A stretch of 64,000 nt of DNA from Pontibacter ruber (lineage in GTDB: Bacteria; Bacteroidota; Bacteroidia; Cytophagales; Hymenobacteraceae): positions 868,001 through 932,000 of the forward strand of contig NZ_JALPRR010000003.1 of NCBI RefSeq assembly GCF_023630205.1, given 5' to 3'. Each line of letters opens with the position of its first letter. Position 1 is the first letter of the stretch. A program made the translations under genes and the position numbers. Under the pieces are notes generated by a model. The model did not search any database. It had not been told where the DNA came from and saw nothing but the letters and a program-made list of their open reading frames with translations. This document shows, piece after piece, positions 52,091 through 61,151 of this stretch.

Positions 52091-52582
52091 GGCTTTGATC
52101 CGGTTTTGCTCTGTGTTGAGCAGCTACTACAGGAGCGTGCTGTGGGTGTACAGCTCATCGAGGTTGATGAACTGGCCAAAGCCTGGTGTGTTATAGTTGT
52201 AAGAGGGTACCAAGGTATAAGGCAGGCGGCCCCAGCGGTTGCGGTGCGACAGGTAAGGGAGGTGCGTAGAAAGTATGCCGAGCCGGCTCCTACAAACACA
52301 TCCGATTGCCAATGCATGTTCTTCAGCATACGGATGGCGCCTACACCTGTCGCGATGCCATAGGCTCCTACACCGTACCACTCCCCATATCAGATCAGGA
52401 TGGCGGATACAATGGTAGCTTTGAAAAGCCTGGATTTGTAGAAAGGTACCTTTAAGGTAGTGTCGGGCCGGGAGTCTGAAATTTTTTAAGCGTGTCTGTT
52501 TCCTGAGCCAGCAGGTTCTGGCTGCTCATAACCATGACCAACACCACAGGGGCAGCCAGTAATGGAAAATGCTTTTCATCAT
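52091..52582 (-). pseudogene. Decayed PAP2-family phosphatase gene
   Basis: Minus-strand pieces in different frames read MMKSIFHYWLPL, then SSQNLLAQETDTLKKF, then VPFYKSRLFKATIVSAILI, stop, and YGEWYGVGAYGIATGVGAIR with RMLKNMHWQSDVFVGAG. After a further frameshift comes GILSTHLPYLSHRNRWGRLP. The HWxSDV block and following glycines match the last motif of membrane PAP2 phosphatases. The middle with the SGH motif (PSGH region) is deleted and at least two frameshifts or stops occur, so the gene is dead. Confidence 0.75.
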
Positions 52583-52684
52583 CTCAGTTGATAAGGAAAG
52601 CTCAGCTACTAATCCCGTCAATATCACAGCCATACAAACATTGTTAGCCCTATGGTAAAAGTGGCGCCTGCAAAACAAGGAACA

Positions 52685-53818
52685 TCAACCAGCTATACTT
52701 ACCCCGATCAGCTTGCCGATGCCAAACGTAATGGCTGCGGCTGCAAGCCCGAAGAGCACCTGTCGGAAGCCCGAATACCAGATACTTTTGCCCGTAAAAA
52801 GGGTGATGGCAACACCGATCAAGAACAACCCGACAGTGCTGAAAGCAAGGCTTTGAATGATAGCAGAATAGCCGGTAGCATAGAAAAATGGGATAACCGG
52901 AAGTATGGCGCCGATTGCAAACAGGAGGAAAGAGGTGATGGCTGCTTCCCAGGCAGAGCCTCTCAGTTCCTCCGTGTTGATACCGAGCTCTTCCTTTACC
53001 AGGATCTCATGGGCATGTTCGGTGTCAGCCATAGCTGCAGCGGCCATCTGGTGTGCCTGCGCTGCGGGTATGCCTTTGGCGATGTAGATGAGGGCCAGTT
53101 CGCGCTTTTCGCCTTCCGGGTTGGTTTCGATCTCCAGCATTTCCAGCGCCATTTGCCGCTCGTACAGTTCCTGCGAGCTCTTCACCGATATCCACTCACC
53201 CAGTGCCATGGACAAGGCTCCGGCCAGCAAACCAGCCATACCAGCCAGCAGCACGCTGTCTCCGGCGTCGGTGGCGCCTGCCACGCCCATCACCAGGCTC
53301 ATGTTTGATACCAGCCCATCGTTGGCGCCCAGCACAGCAGCCCGAAGCGCATTTCCGCCAATGGTTCGGTGCTTGCCCTCTATGCGGGAAATGTGTTCGC
53401 CGGCTATCTTGCTCTTGTTGTTGAGCAGCGACTGCAGAATTTTCACATGGTTGGCTTCGTCTCCGGAAACGGGTATATGGTTTTTCTCTTTTTGGGCCAG
53501 CTGGGCTGCAGTTATACTTTTCTCGGTGTCCATCAGCACCCCGATCACATAGCCGTAGCCGAGGGTTTTCCCGATACGGTCCAGTACACGGGCGCGCCAG
53601 GAGGGTGGTGGCAGCGAAATTGAAATACCATCCTGCCGCAGCTTTTCGCTCATTTTAGAGGCATGTTCCTGTTCTATTTCGCTCAGCTCCCGAAACATGC
53701 CGGCAATGGCAGGCACTTCCTCGGCAGCGGCAATGCGCTCGTACAGAAAAGCAGCGTCTACCTCAGTCTGCAGGCTTTTGGTATACTTGCTATCGGGTAA
53801 AGAATCTATGGCAGCCAT
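52685..53818 (-). CDS. MbfA-like ferritin/VIT1 fusion iron exporter
   Basis: This 377-residue protein has an N-terminal ferritin-like erythrin domain (residues ~10-150; TEVDAAFLYERIAAAEEVPA, LSEIEQEHASKMSEKL, with E and H iron ligands) fused to a VIT1/CCC1 membrane transporter (~155-377; RAAVLGANDGLVSNMSLVMG, then GALSMALGEWISVKSSQELYE). Membrane-bound ferritin A proteins export iron or manganese and limit peroxide stress. It lies 30 bases after the RND adaptor gene, so it may belong to the metal-efflux operon. Confidence 0.9.
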   Translation of the reverse strand: MAAIDSLPDSKYTKSLQTEVDAAFLYERIAAAEEVPAIAGMFRELSEIEQEHASKMSEKLRQDGISISLPPPSWRARVLDRIGKTLGYGYVIGVLMDTEKSITAAQLAQKEKNHIPVSGDEANHVKILQSLLNNKSKIAGEHISRIEGKHRTIGGNALRAAVLGANDGLVSNMSLVMGVAGATDAGDSVLLAGMAGLLAGALSMALGEWISVKSSQELYERQMALEMLEIETNPEGEKRELALIYIAKGIPAAQAHQMAAAAMADTEHAHEILVKEELGINTEELRGSAWEAAITSFLLFAIGAILPVIPFFYATGYSAIIQSLAFSTVGLFLIGVAITLFTGKSIWYSGFRQVLFGLAAAAITFGIGKLIGVSIAG

Positions 53819-53848
53819 ATCAGGAGAGGTTTAAAGTATACATATGAT

Positions 53849-54994
53849 TTACTCTTCTTCCTTGTTCTTCAGCTTCATCAGCAGGGCGTAGGCTCCTTTG
53901 GTTACATAGGTCTGGGTTTCCGGTTGTAGCGTAGGGCTTGGTACCAGCGCGGTAAAGCCATGTTCCGAGTTACCGGTTTGTGCTTCCACCATCTCAAAAA
54001 TGCCGCTGTCGCGGGCTGCAAATACATACTGCTTGTTGCCGTAGCGCACAATGGCGTCCTCGGGCAATGTATAGGCTTCCTTACTGTGCACCTCGATCTC
54101 TGCATTCATGAACATGCCCGGTACCAGCGCCGGATCTTCCTTTTCCAGATGGCAATGTACTTCCACGGCACGGTCATCCGCCACATCCTTGCCGATGTAG
54201 ATGATCTTAGCAGGGTATTTCTTCTCGGGCTGATTGGCACGATAGGCCAGCACCTGCTGCCCGATCTCCAGTTTGTCCAGGTCTTTTTCAAATACGGTCA
54301 GCATGAGGTGCAGGTCGCGCGGGTCAACCAGCTCGAAGAGCACATCTGTCGGCACGACGTACTTGCCGGTGTTCACGTTCACTTTGGTCACGTAACCATC
54401 AATAGGGGAGTAAATGCGGAGCGTGCGGGAAAGATTGCTCTCCGTTAAACGATTCGGATTGATGCCCACCATGCGCAGTTTCTCTCCTAAGGCCTTCAGC
54501 AGTACCTGCTGGCTCCTGTATTCGGCCTGGGTCTGCTGGTATACTTTGTCGCTGCTGGCTTTGCTCTGGTTCAGCTCGCGCTGGCGGTTATATTCCTGCT
54601 CCAGGTAGGCAAGGCGCGCTTTGGCGGTTAGGTAATCCTGCTGCAGCTGGATGTAAGACTGGTCTTCCAGTTCGGCCATCTGTTGCCCCTTTTTCAGGTG
54701 CATGCCAGGCAGCAGGGTAGTTTTTTTCAGGTATCCGCCCAGCGGCACGCTCACCGAGATCATACTTTGCGGCGGAGCCTCCATCATGCCGTTTACCTGC
54801 AGGGCGGTGGCAATGGTCTTGCGTTCCGGTTTGCCGGTCTTAACATTGGCGTTTTTCAGTTGGGCTGGCGTAAGCTGTACCAGGTTGGTCTCCTGTGGCT
54901 TTTCAGCAACGGTAGATTCGGCGGGCTGTTCGGTGCTGCAGCCTCCCAGCAGACCAGCCACAAGGGCGAAGTATAAAAATTGTCGCTTTTTCAT
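53849..54994 (-). CDS. Heavy-metal RND efflux adaptor (CusB/CzcB family)
   Basis: This 381-residue membrane-fusion protein has a lipobox near the start (LVAGLLGGCSTEQ, C19). The barrel-sandwich arms are visible: VNGMMEAPPQSMISVSVPLGG before and RTLRIYSPIDGYVTKVNVNTG after a long helical hairpin rich in Q/L/E (TAKARLAYLEQEYNRQRELN). A beta-barrel follows and then the membrane-proximal domain. It links inner-membrane RND and outer-membrane channel in the periplasm. It begins 4 bases after the fused pump gene ends, so translation is coupled. Confidence 0.9.
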   Translation of the reverse strand: MKKRQFLYFALVAGLLGGCSTEQPAESTVAEKPQETNLVQLTPAQLKNANVKTGKPERKTIATALQVNGMMEAPPQSMISVSVPLGGYLKKTTLLPGMHLKKGQQMAELEDQSYIQLQQDYLTAKARLAYLEQEYNRQRELNQSKASSDKVYQQTQAEYRSQQVLLKALGEKLRMVGINPNRLTESNLSRTLRIYSPIDGYVTKVNVNTGKYVVPTDVLFELVDPRDLHLMLTVFEKDLDKLEIGQQVLAYRANQPEKKYPAKIIYIGKDVADDRAVEVHCHLEKEDPALVPGMFMNAEIEVHSKEAYTLPEDAIVRYGNKQYVFAARDSGIFEMVEAQTGNSEHGFTALVPSPTLQPETQTYVTKGAYALLMKLKNKEEE

Positions 54995-54998
54995 AAGG

Positions 54999-57900
54999 TT
55001 ATCTGCTTCCGGTAAGGGCTTTTATTTCCATTATACTTTGGTTGTAGCTCCTGACGGCGTCGAGGTAGTTGGTGCGAAGGGTAATAGCCTGGTTGGTGAG
55101 CAATACCCACTCCAGGTAATCGATCTCGCCGTTACGGAACTGTTCGTCAGCTGTTGTGATGATAGATTTGGCATTGGGCAGGGCTGTCTGCTCAAAGTAG
55201 GAGAGGTTCTCGTTTGCCAATCGGTATTGCTCCAGCGCCTTGCGTAGTTCCGTTTCCAATGTCAGCTTACCGGCCTGCAAACTATTATGCGCCACCTGCT
55301 CCTGCACCCGGGCAGCCTGTATCCGGGACTTTTGGGCACCGAAGAACACCGGCACGCCCACCCCCAGCATTACAGACGAAAAGCGGTCGGAGGAAGTATA
55401 ATTCCGTTCTACGCCATCTACATTCTGCAGCCCTTTTATACTTTGGTTGTTGTATCCAATGTGCAGGTCGGGGAGGAGCAGGCTCTGTTCTGCTTTGGTG
55501 CGGGCCTGGCTAACTTCCTGCTGTTGCTGCAGCAGTTTAAGATAAGGGTGCGATGCCATGGTAGCCGTATCCGTGTTTATCGGCACTTCTATCTTTAACG
55601 GGTGGGCAGCAGGCATGTAAAGGGTGTCGGTATTCAGCAGTAGCTGAAACTGCTGCTGAAGTCCCGCCATTTCCTGCCGCAACTGCTTTAGCTGTATGCT
55701 TATCTGCCCGCGTTGTGTCTGGGCCGTGTTTCTCTCAAGGATGTTGCTGGCACCTTTAGCAAAGCGTAGCTCGGCTGTGCGAAGAAATTCAGAGTACAGG
55801 CTATCGGCTCGTAGCAGCAGCTTCTGCTTTTCCTGGGTATACAGCAGCTCGTAATATAGTTGCGTTACCTGCCATTGCAGGTTAAAAGCCGTAAGCTCAG
55901 ATTGCAGCACGCCCTGCTGCCACTCGTGCCTGAGCACCTGCTTTTGCTGGGTATATACTTTCGGGAATTTTATACTTTGCGACACACTAAAACGGGTATC
56001 GTTGTAAGCCGTGTTGATCTGGCCATACTCGCCCGAGAACGTGGTCTGCGGAATATCCCAGGCCGTGCCCTGAAGCTTTTGCAGGGCAGCTGCCTGCAGG
56101 CGATCGTTTTGTAACAGCGCGTTTTGATGTGCCGCCTTGTCTATGGCTTTATCCAGGGAAATGGGCTGTTGGGCAGCGGCCAGACTGGGGAGTAGTAACA
56201 ATAGCACCACAACCGCAGCCGGCGCAACTGGTTTGAGTGGTTTCTTTTCGTGATGGGCCGCTTTCTCAAACAGGATGTACAGCGAAGGCAGCACGAACAG
56301 GGTTAGCATAGTGGCCACGATCAGGCCACCGATTACCACCGTTGCCAGCGGGCGCTGTACTTCGGCGCCGGCTCCCGTACTTAAGGCCATTGGCAAAAAG
56401 CCCATACTTGCCACACTTGCCGTCATCAGCACAGGGCGCAACCTCGACTTTGTACCTTCCAGCACGATCTCCTGCAAACTCATGCCACCGGCAGCACGCA
56501 AGCGGTTAAATTCCGCGATCATCACAATACCGTTCAGCACCGCTACCCCGAACAGCGCAATAAAACCTACACCCGCCGAAATACTAAACGGCATGTCGCG
56601 GAGCCAGAGGGCGAAAATGCCGCCTATTGCCGACAACGGTATGGCCGAGTAGATAAGCAAACCGTAGCGAATGGAGTGAAAGGCGAAGTATAGCAGCAGG
56701 AAAATGAGTGCCAGCGAAACAGGTACCGCAACGGAAAGCCGCTTGCGGGCAGCTTCCAGGTTCTCGAAGGCACCGCCATACACCACATAGTAGCCGGGCG
56801 GCAGCTTGATCTGCTGCTGTACTTTTTGCTGCAGTTCATTCACTATACTTTGCACATCACGGCCACGCACGTTAAAACCCACCATAATGCGGCGCTTAGC
56901 GTCTTCGCGCTGAATCTGGTAAGGGCCTTGCTCCAGCTGTACATCTGCCAATAAGTATAAGGGCACCTGCTGCCCGGAAGGAGTCGGTACCAGCAGGTTT
57001 TTTACGTCGTTCAGGTTCTGGCGCAATTCCCCCTGCAGGCGCACCACCAGGTCAAAGCGCCGTTCCCCTTCAAACACAAGCCCGCTGCTGACACCGGCAA
57101 AAGCGGCATTCACCGTCCGGTTGATGTCAACGATGTTGGAGCCATACTGTGCAATGGCAGCGTGGTTATACTTGATCACGATCTGCGGCATGCCGGTTAC
57201 GGTTTCTACATACAGGTCGGTGGCACCTTCAACAGTGGTGGCCAGGTTGCCCAATTTTTGTGCGTAGCGAGCTAAGGTATCCAGGTCTTCGCCGAAGATC
57301 TTACACACTACATCCTGCCGTGCGCCGGTCATCAGCTCATTGAAGCGCATTTGCACCGGGTACTGGAAACCGGCTGTAATGCCAGGCACATCCTGAATGG
57401 CGTGGCCCATTTTCTCGGCCATCTCATTAAAGCTTTTGGCCGATTTCCATTCCGTTTTTGGTTTCAGGATCACCATCATGTCACTGGCTTCGATGGGCAT
57501 GGGGTCGGTGGGAATCTCTCCAGAGCCGATCTTAGTTACCACTTTCTCTACCTCCGGGAAGCGGTCTAAAAGTATGCCCGCTGCCTGCTGCGTTGACCGG
57601 ATGGTTGTATTCAGGTTACTGCCTGTCAGCACGCGCGTATCCACGGCAAAGTCGCCTTCTTCCAGGCTCGGGATAAACTCACCGCCCAACCTCATCAGCA
57701 CCAGCACAGCACCCGCAAACAACAGCACAGCTCCGGCAATCACGGTTTTAGGAAACTGGATAACACGGCGCAGGCGCTTCTGGTAGAAGTGCTCTATACG
57801 ACCCATCATGCGGTCTGAGAAGGTGAGTTTGTGGCTGATCTTTTTGCTAAGAAACAGTGCACTCATCATGGGCACGTAGGTAATGGAAAGTATGGCGGCG

Positions 57901-59369
57901 CCTATTAAAGCAAACGTTACGGTCTGTGCCATCGGCTTGAACATTTTGCCTTCAATGCCCTGCAGCGTAAGTATAGGCAGGTACACGATCAGGATGATGA
58001 TCTGCCCGAAAATGGCGCTGTTCATCATGCGGCTTGCCGATTGCTGCACCGTATCGTCCATCTGCGCCTGATCTATGCGGCTGGTCGTGGCGAAGCGCTT
58101 GTTATAGTGGAACGTATGCAGCACAGCCTCCACGATGATCACAGCTCCGTCTACAATGAGGCCAAAGTCCAGCGCACCCAGGCTCATCAGGTTGCCGCTC
58201 ACACCAAAGGTGTTCATCATGGTAATGGCAAATAGCATGGAAAGCGGGATAACGGAAGCCACGATCAGACCAGCCCTTAAATTTCCCAGAAACAGCACCA
58301 GTACAAACACCACGATCAGGGCACCCTCCAGCAGGTTTTTTTCTACTGTGCTGATAGCGTTGTTCACCATTTTGGTGCGGTCCAGGAAGGGTTCGATCAC
58401 CACGCCCTCCGGCAGCGATTCCTGTATCTGGGCAATTCGGGCCTTTACCTCTTTGATCACCTGGTTGCTATTGGCGCCTTTCAGCATCATCACCACGGCC
58501 CCGGCTACTTCGCCTTTGTCGTTGTAGGTCATAGCGCCGAAGCGGGTGGCGTGACCATAGTTTACCTCGGCCACATCTCGGATGTATAGGGGAGTGCCGT
58601 TTTCGGTGTTTTTGACGGCTATACTTCGGATATCATCTAAAGTGCCCAGCAGGCCCTCGCTACGGATGAACAACACGGCGTCGCCTTTGTCGATGTAGGA
58701 GCCACCGGTGTTCTGGTTGTTGTTCTCCAGTGCCGTGAATACATCCGAAATGGTTAGGCCATAGGATTTCAGCCGGGAGGGGTCTATGGCAATCTCATAC
58801 TGTTTAAGAAGGCCGCCGAAGCTGCTGACATCGGCTACGCCCGGCACGCCCAGCAACTGCCTCCGCACGATCCAGTCCTGGATGGTACGCAGTTCCATGG
58901 CGTTATACTTGCCTTCGTGACCGGCTTTGGGGCGTACCATGTACTGGTAGATCTCGCCCAGTCCGGTTGTGACAGGGCCCAATTCCGGCGTACCCACACC
59001 CTGGGGTATCTGGCTAGCGACCGTCTGCAATCGCTCTGCCACCTGCTGCCGTGCCCAGTACACATCAATCCCGTCTTCAAACACGATAGTGACCAGCGAA
59101 AGGCCAAAGCGGGAAAAACTGCGGATCTCTTTGATACCGGGGATGTTGCTGTTCGCCTGCTCTACCGGGAAGGTAACCAGGCGTTCGATATCCGGTGCAC
59201 CCAGCGAAGGGGCAATCGTGATCACCTGCACCTGGTTGTTGGTGATGTCGGGCACGGCGTCGATAGGCAGCCGGGTAACGTTGTAAGCACCGATCACGAT
59301 CAGCCCGATCACGAAAAGCCCTACAATGAGCTTGTTCTGTATTGAAAAGGATATGATCTTGTTCAGCAT
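54999..59369 (-). CDS. CusA/CzcA heavy-metal RND pump fused to a TolC-like outer-membrane factor
   Basis: This 1456-residue protein is a fusion. Residues 1-~1040 form an HME-RND pump: LPIDAVPDITNNQVQV, RSFSRFGLSLVTIVFEDGID and DFGLIVDGAVIIVEAVLH with proton-relay acids, typical of Cu+/Ag+ or Zn/Co/Cd export. Residues ~1045-1066 are a hydrophobic signal-like stretch (VAPAAVVVLLLLLPSLAAA). Residues ~1067-1456 match a TolC/CusC-type factor with paired coiled-coil repeats (QLYYELLYTQEKQKLLLRAD; ALEQYRLANENLSYFEQTAL). Whether signal peptidase separates the two is unknown. Metal identity cannot be assigned. It forms an operon with the adaptor and the next upstream gene. Confidence 0.92.
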   Translation of the reverse strand: MLNKIISFSIQNKLIVGLFVIGLIVIGAYNVTRLPIDAVPDITNNQVQVITIAPSLGAPDIERLVTFPVEQANSNIPGIKEIRSFSRFGLSLVTIVFEDGIDVYWARQQVAERLQTVASQIPQGVGTPELGPVTTGLGEIYQYMVRPKAGHEGKYNAMELRTIQDWIVRRQLLGVPGVADVSSFGGLLKQYEIAIDPSRLKSYGLTISDVFTALENNNQNTGGSYIDKGDAVLFIRSEGLLGTLDDIRSIAVKNTENGTPLYIRDVAEVNYGHATRFGAMTYNDKGEVAGAVVMMLKGANSNQVIKEVKARIAQIQESLPEGVVIEPFLDRTKMVNNAISTVEKNLLEGALIVVFVLVLFLGNLRAGLIVASVIPLSMLFAITMMNTFGVSGNLMSLGALDFGLIVDGAVIIVEAVLHTFHYNKRFATTSRIDQAQMDDTVQQSASRMMNSAIFGQIIILIVYLPILTLQGIEGKMFKPMAQTVTFALIGAAILSITYVPMMSALFLSKKISHKLTFSDRMMGRIEHFYQKRLRRVIQFPKTVIAGAVLLFAGAVLVLMRLGGEFIPSLEEGDFAVDTRVLTGSNLNTTIRSTQQAAGILLDRFPEVEKVVTKIGSGEIPTDPMPIEASDMMVILKPKTEWKSAKSFNEMAEKMGHAIQDVPGITAGFQYPVQMRFNELMTGARQDVVCKIFGEDLDTLARYAQKLGNLATTVEGATDLYVETVTGMPQIVIKYNHAAIAQYGSNIVDINRTVNAAFAGVSSGLVFEGERRFDLVVRLQGELRQNLNDVKNLLVPTPSGQQVPLYLLADVQLEQGPYQIQREDAKRRIMVGFNVRGRDVQSIVNELQQKVQQQIKLPPGYYVVYGGAFENLEAARKRLSVAVPVSLALIFLLLYFAFHSIRYGLLIYSAIPLSAIGGIFALWLRDMPFSISAGVGFIALFGVAVLNGIVMIAEFNRLRAAGGMSLQEIVLEGTKSRLRPVLMTASVASMGFLPMALSTGAGAEVQRPLATVVIGGLIVATMLTLFVLPSLYILFEKAAHHEKKPLKPVAPAAVVVLLLLLPSLAAAQQPISLDKAIDKAAHQNALLQNDRLQAAALQKLQGTAWDIPQTTFSGEYGQINTAYNDTRFSVSQSIKFPKVYTQQKQVLRHEWQQGVLQSELTAFNLQWQVTQLYYELLYTQEKQKLLLRADSLYSEFLRTAELRFAKGASNILERNTAQTQRGQISIQLKQLRQEMAGLQQQFQLLLNTDTLYMPAAHPLKIEVPINTDTATMASHPYLKLLQQQQEVSQARTKAEQSLLLPDLHIGYNNQSIKGLQNVDGVERNYTSSDRFSSVMLGVGVPVFFGAQKSRIQAARVQEQVAHNSLQAGKLTLETELRKALEQYRLANENLSYFEQTALPNAKSIITTADEQFRNGEIDYLEWVLLTNQAITLRTNYLDAVRSYNQSIMEIKALTGSR

Positions 59370-59379
59370 ATGTACCTAC

Positions 59380-59865
59380 TTAATCGTCCTCTTCTTTTTG
59401 GTAGCTATCTGCCTGCTGACTTACCTGCTGATCGGTTCGCAGCTCTGTATGCCTGATCTGACCACCCAGGTACCCCACACGTGCCATGGCAACAAAGGCC
59501 AGCAGCGCAAGTATGGCGGCAATACTGAAGGGCAGCCTGGAGGCGGAACGGTACTGCAGGAGCAGGGCTGCCAGGGAGGCCACACCTGCCGCCGCCATTA
59601 CCCAAATAGCCAGTTCGGCGGCCTCTTCATGCTCTTCGATACTGGATTCTGAAACGCCCGGAAGATGTTCTACCCGTTCCTCGGCAGGCTCACCGGTCAG
59701 GTATACCGGAACAGCCATAAGGGTCATGCTGATGATGATGGCAGCCGCCACTGCCTTGATGTTTTTTTGGTTTTTCATCATGCCCCAGAGCATAACGAAA
59801 GCGCCGATCAAAGTCCCGATAATAGGGAAATGATTCAGCAGCATATGAATGTGTGTTAGGTCCAT
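59380..59865 (-). CDS. DUF2231-like four-helix membrane protein of the metal operon
   Basis: This 161-residue inner-membrane protein opens with MDLTHIHMLLNHFPIIGTL, a His-rich HxHxxxNHFP pattern similar to DUF2231/putative haem- or metal-binding membrane proteins. Four hydrophobic segments follow and the tail is polar and acidic (VSQQADSYQKEEDD). It ends 10 bases before the RND fusion gene starts, so it is likely an operon member and an accessory to export. The function is unproven. Confidence 0.75.
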   Translation of the reverse strand: MDLTHIHMLLNHFPIIGTLIGAFVMLWGMMKNQKNIKAVAAAIIISMTLMAVPVYLTGEPAEERVEHLPGVSESSIEEHEEAAELAIWVMAAAGVASLAALLLQYRSASRLPFSIAAILALLAFVAMARVGYLGGQIRHTELRTDQQVSQQADSYQKEEDD

Positions 59866-60179
59866 CGCTGATTTCTTTTTAAGTAAAAGTTCGGTTTAAC
59901 TGGTGCCTAAGCCACGGAGCCTTTCTATGCAAAGTGTACCTGCCTGAACATCAGCTCTTTTATTCTTACGTTGTATTTCTTTTAACACAACGCGGAGGAT
60001 TAAAAATTGCTTATACTTTTTCTTAATACAATGATACAAGTCATTCGCAAAAGTGATGTTGTGCAGGATTGCTGAAAGGCTGCGCGCTGCGTAATGGCAG
60101 GAATCAGCTGTGGAAGTATAGCTGTTCAGGCAGGCTTCACACGGCTGGTTCCGGCATACGGGCACCTGGAGCAAAAAAA
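59866..60179. other. Intergenic, nothing recognised
   Basis: This is spacer before the metal operon; it probably contains its promoter. No confident box or gene is seen. Confidence 0.4.
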
Positions 60180-60566
60180 TCAGGAGGTTTGTGGCGGCTG
60201 CCAGATACCGGAAAGGTAGCGGGATGGGGTAAAATCTTCGTCCAGGGCTATGCCATGTACCTGAGCCAGCAGGGGTGGGGTAAAGATCAGCTCGGGGTAA
60301 AAGGCGGGCATAAAAGCCACAGTGCTGGCTGAGGCAACAAAATCGGTTGCCTTAAAGGGGAGCTGCATGTCGCGGTCGTAGTCTGCGTCTTTTACGTTGC
60401 CGCTCAGGTAATGCAGCACCAGAAAGTCCATGACCGAAACATCGGTAACGATCGCCTGGTGCTCCCTGTAATGCTCCAGCAGTACAGGTGCTTTCTGCAG
60501 CTGTTGCAGGGTGGTACCGGTGCAGGTATACACCACAAGCAGGAATATGGCGATCAGGTGTCTCAC
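60180..60566 (-). CDS. Small exported protein upstream of the metal operon
   Basis: This 128-residue protein starts at GTG 60564-60566, giving MRHLIAIFLLVVYTCTGTTL as signal peptide. The TTG 13 codons further out (60605) is less likely. The mature part reads QQLQKAPVLLEHYREHQAIV, then SVMDFLVLHYLSGN and DADYDRDMQLPFK. Similar short proteins occur with heavy-metal RND genes in other Bacteroidota (family memory, not checked). It is probably periplasmic; metal binding or regulation are guesses. Confidence 0.65.
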   Translation of the reverse strand: MRHLIAIFLLVVYTCTGTTLQQLQKAPVLLEHYREHQAIVTDVSVMDFLVLHYLSGNVKDADYDRDMQLPFKATDFVASASTVAFMPAFYPELIFTPPLLAQVHGIALDEDFTPSRYLSGIWQPPQTS

Positions 60567-60691
60567 TGTACCTAATTTACAAAGTTTCGAGCAGAAAGTA
60601 AGCAAGTTGGACTGAAAAATTAGGAGCGGTGACGGCGAGAACAGTATTCGCTGCTGTAGGGCCAGGAAGTGCTGTGTTCAGGAGGAAACCG

Positions 60692-60717
60692 TGAAAGTAT
60701 AAATGGCTATACTTTCA
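60692..60717. repeat. Hairpin made from two TGAAAGTATA words
   Basis: TGAAAGTATA (60692-60701) and TATACTTTCA (60708-60717) are exact complements around a 6-base loop. There is no T-run. The surrounding 60567-60861 contains no credible gene. Confidence 0.85.
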
Positions 60718-60861
60718 GGGCGTAGCTCGATGACATAGTTTCCCGGAAGTGTCTGCTTTTCCGGCTCCTGTCAACACACCTGCGCTTAAAAATAGGAATA
60801 TATCCATAGCAAATTAGCGGAAGCAACGTATAAATATATGTATAATAATCAGGAGAATGTT

Positions 60862-60978
60862 ATGGAAAAGTTAGTCATCATGCTGGTTCTGGCGCTATAT
60901 GGTGTAGGGTACCTCGTGTACTACATGTATGGTAGAAAGCAGCCCTCCCGGAAATTCTACGATCATTATTGGATGTAA
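60862..60978 (+). CDS. 38-residue single-span membrane protein
   Basis: ATG 60862 is preceded by AGGAGA at 60851-60856, a good ribosome site. The peptide MEKLVIMLVLALYGVGYLVY forms one transmembrane helix. It is followed by a basic, aromatic tail (YMYGRKQPSRKFYDHYWM) ending at TAA 60976-60978. The combination of a ribosome site, helix and positive-inside tail supports a real small protein. No family is recognised. It may be an accessory subunit or regulator. Confidence 0.55.
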   Translation: MEKLVIMLVLALYGVGYLVYYMYGRKQPSRKFYDHYWM

Positions 60979-61080
60979 TGGTTTAGCTGTCTTCAAGATT
61001 GCCAGGAATACGTGGCCTAAGTTGCTGTTACCTCTGGTTGGGCAGAGGTGTGCCTGATAGTTACCAGTGCATAAATACAA

Positions 61081-61111
61081 AGCGGGTGCAGGACATTGTC
61101 CTGCACCCGCT
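61081..61111 (-). terminator. Strong hairpin after the acyl-carrier-like gene
   Basis: AGCGGGTGCAGGAC and GTCCTGCACCCGCT form a perfect 14-bp stem with an ATT loop. T-runs on either side are short. It lies 40 bases past the minus-strand stop. Confidence 0.7.
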
Positions 61112-61151
61112 TCGTTTGGGTTAAAAAAACTATAAATGAAAACAGGAGTCT

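Noticed and set aside
52652-53308. 218-codon plus-strand frame
   Set aside because: It is antisense to the MbfA-like gene; the minus-strand product has clear domains and this frame has none.
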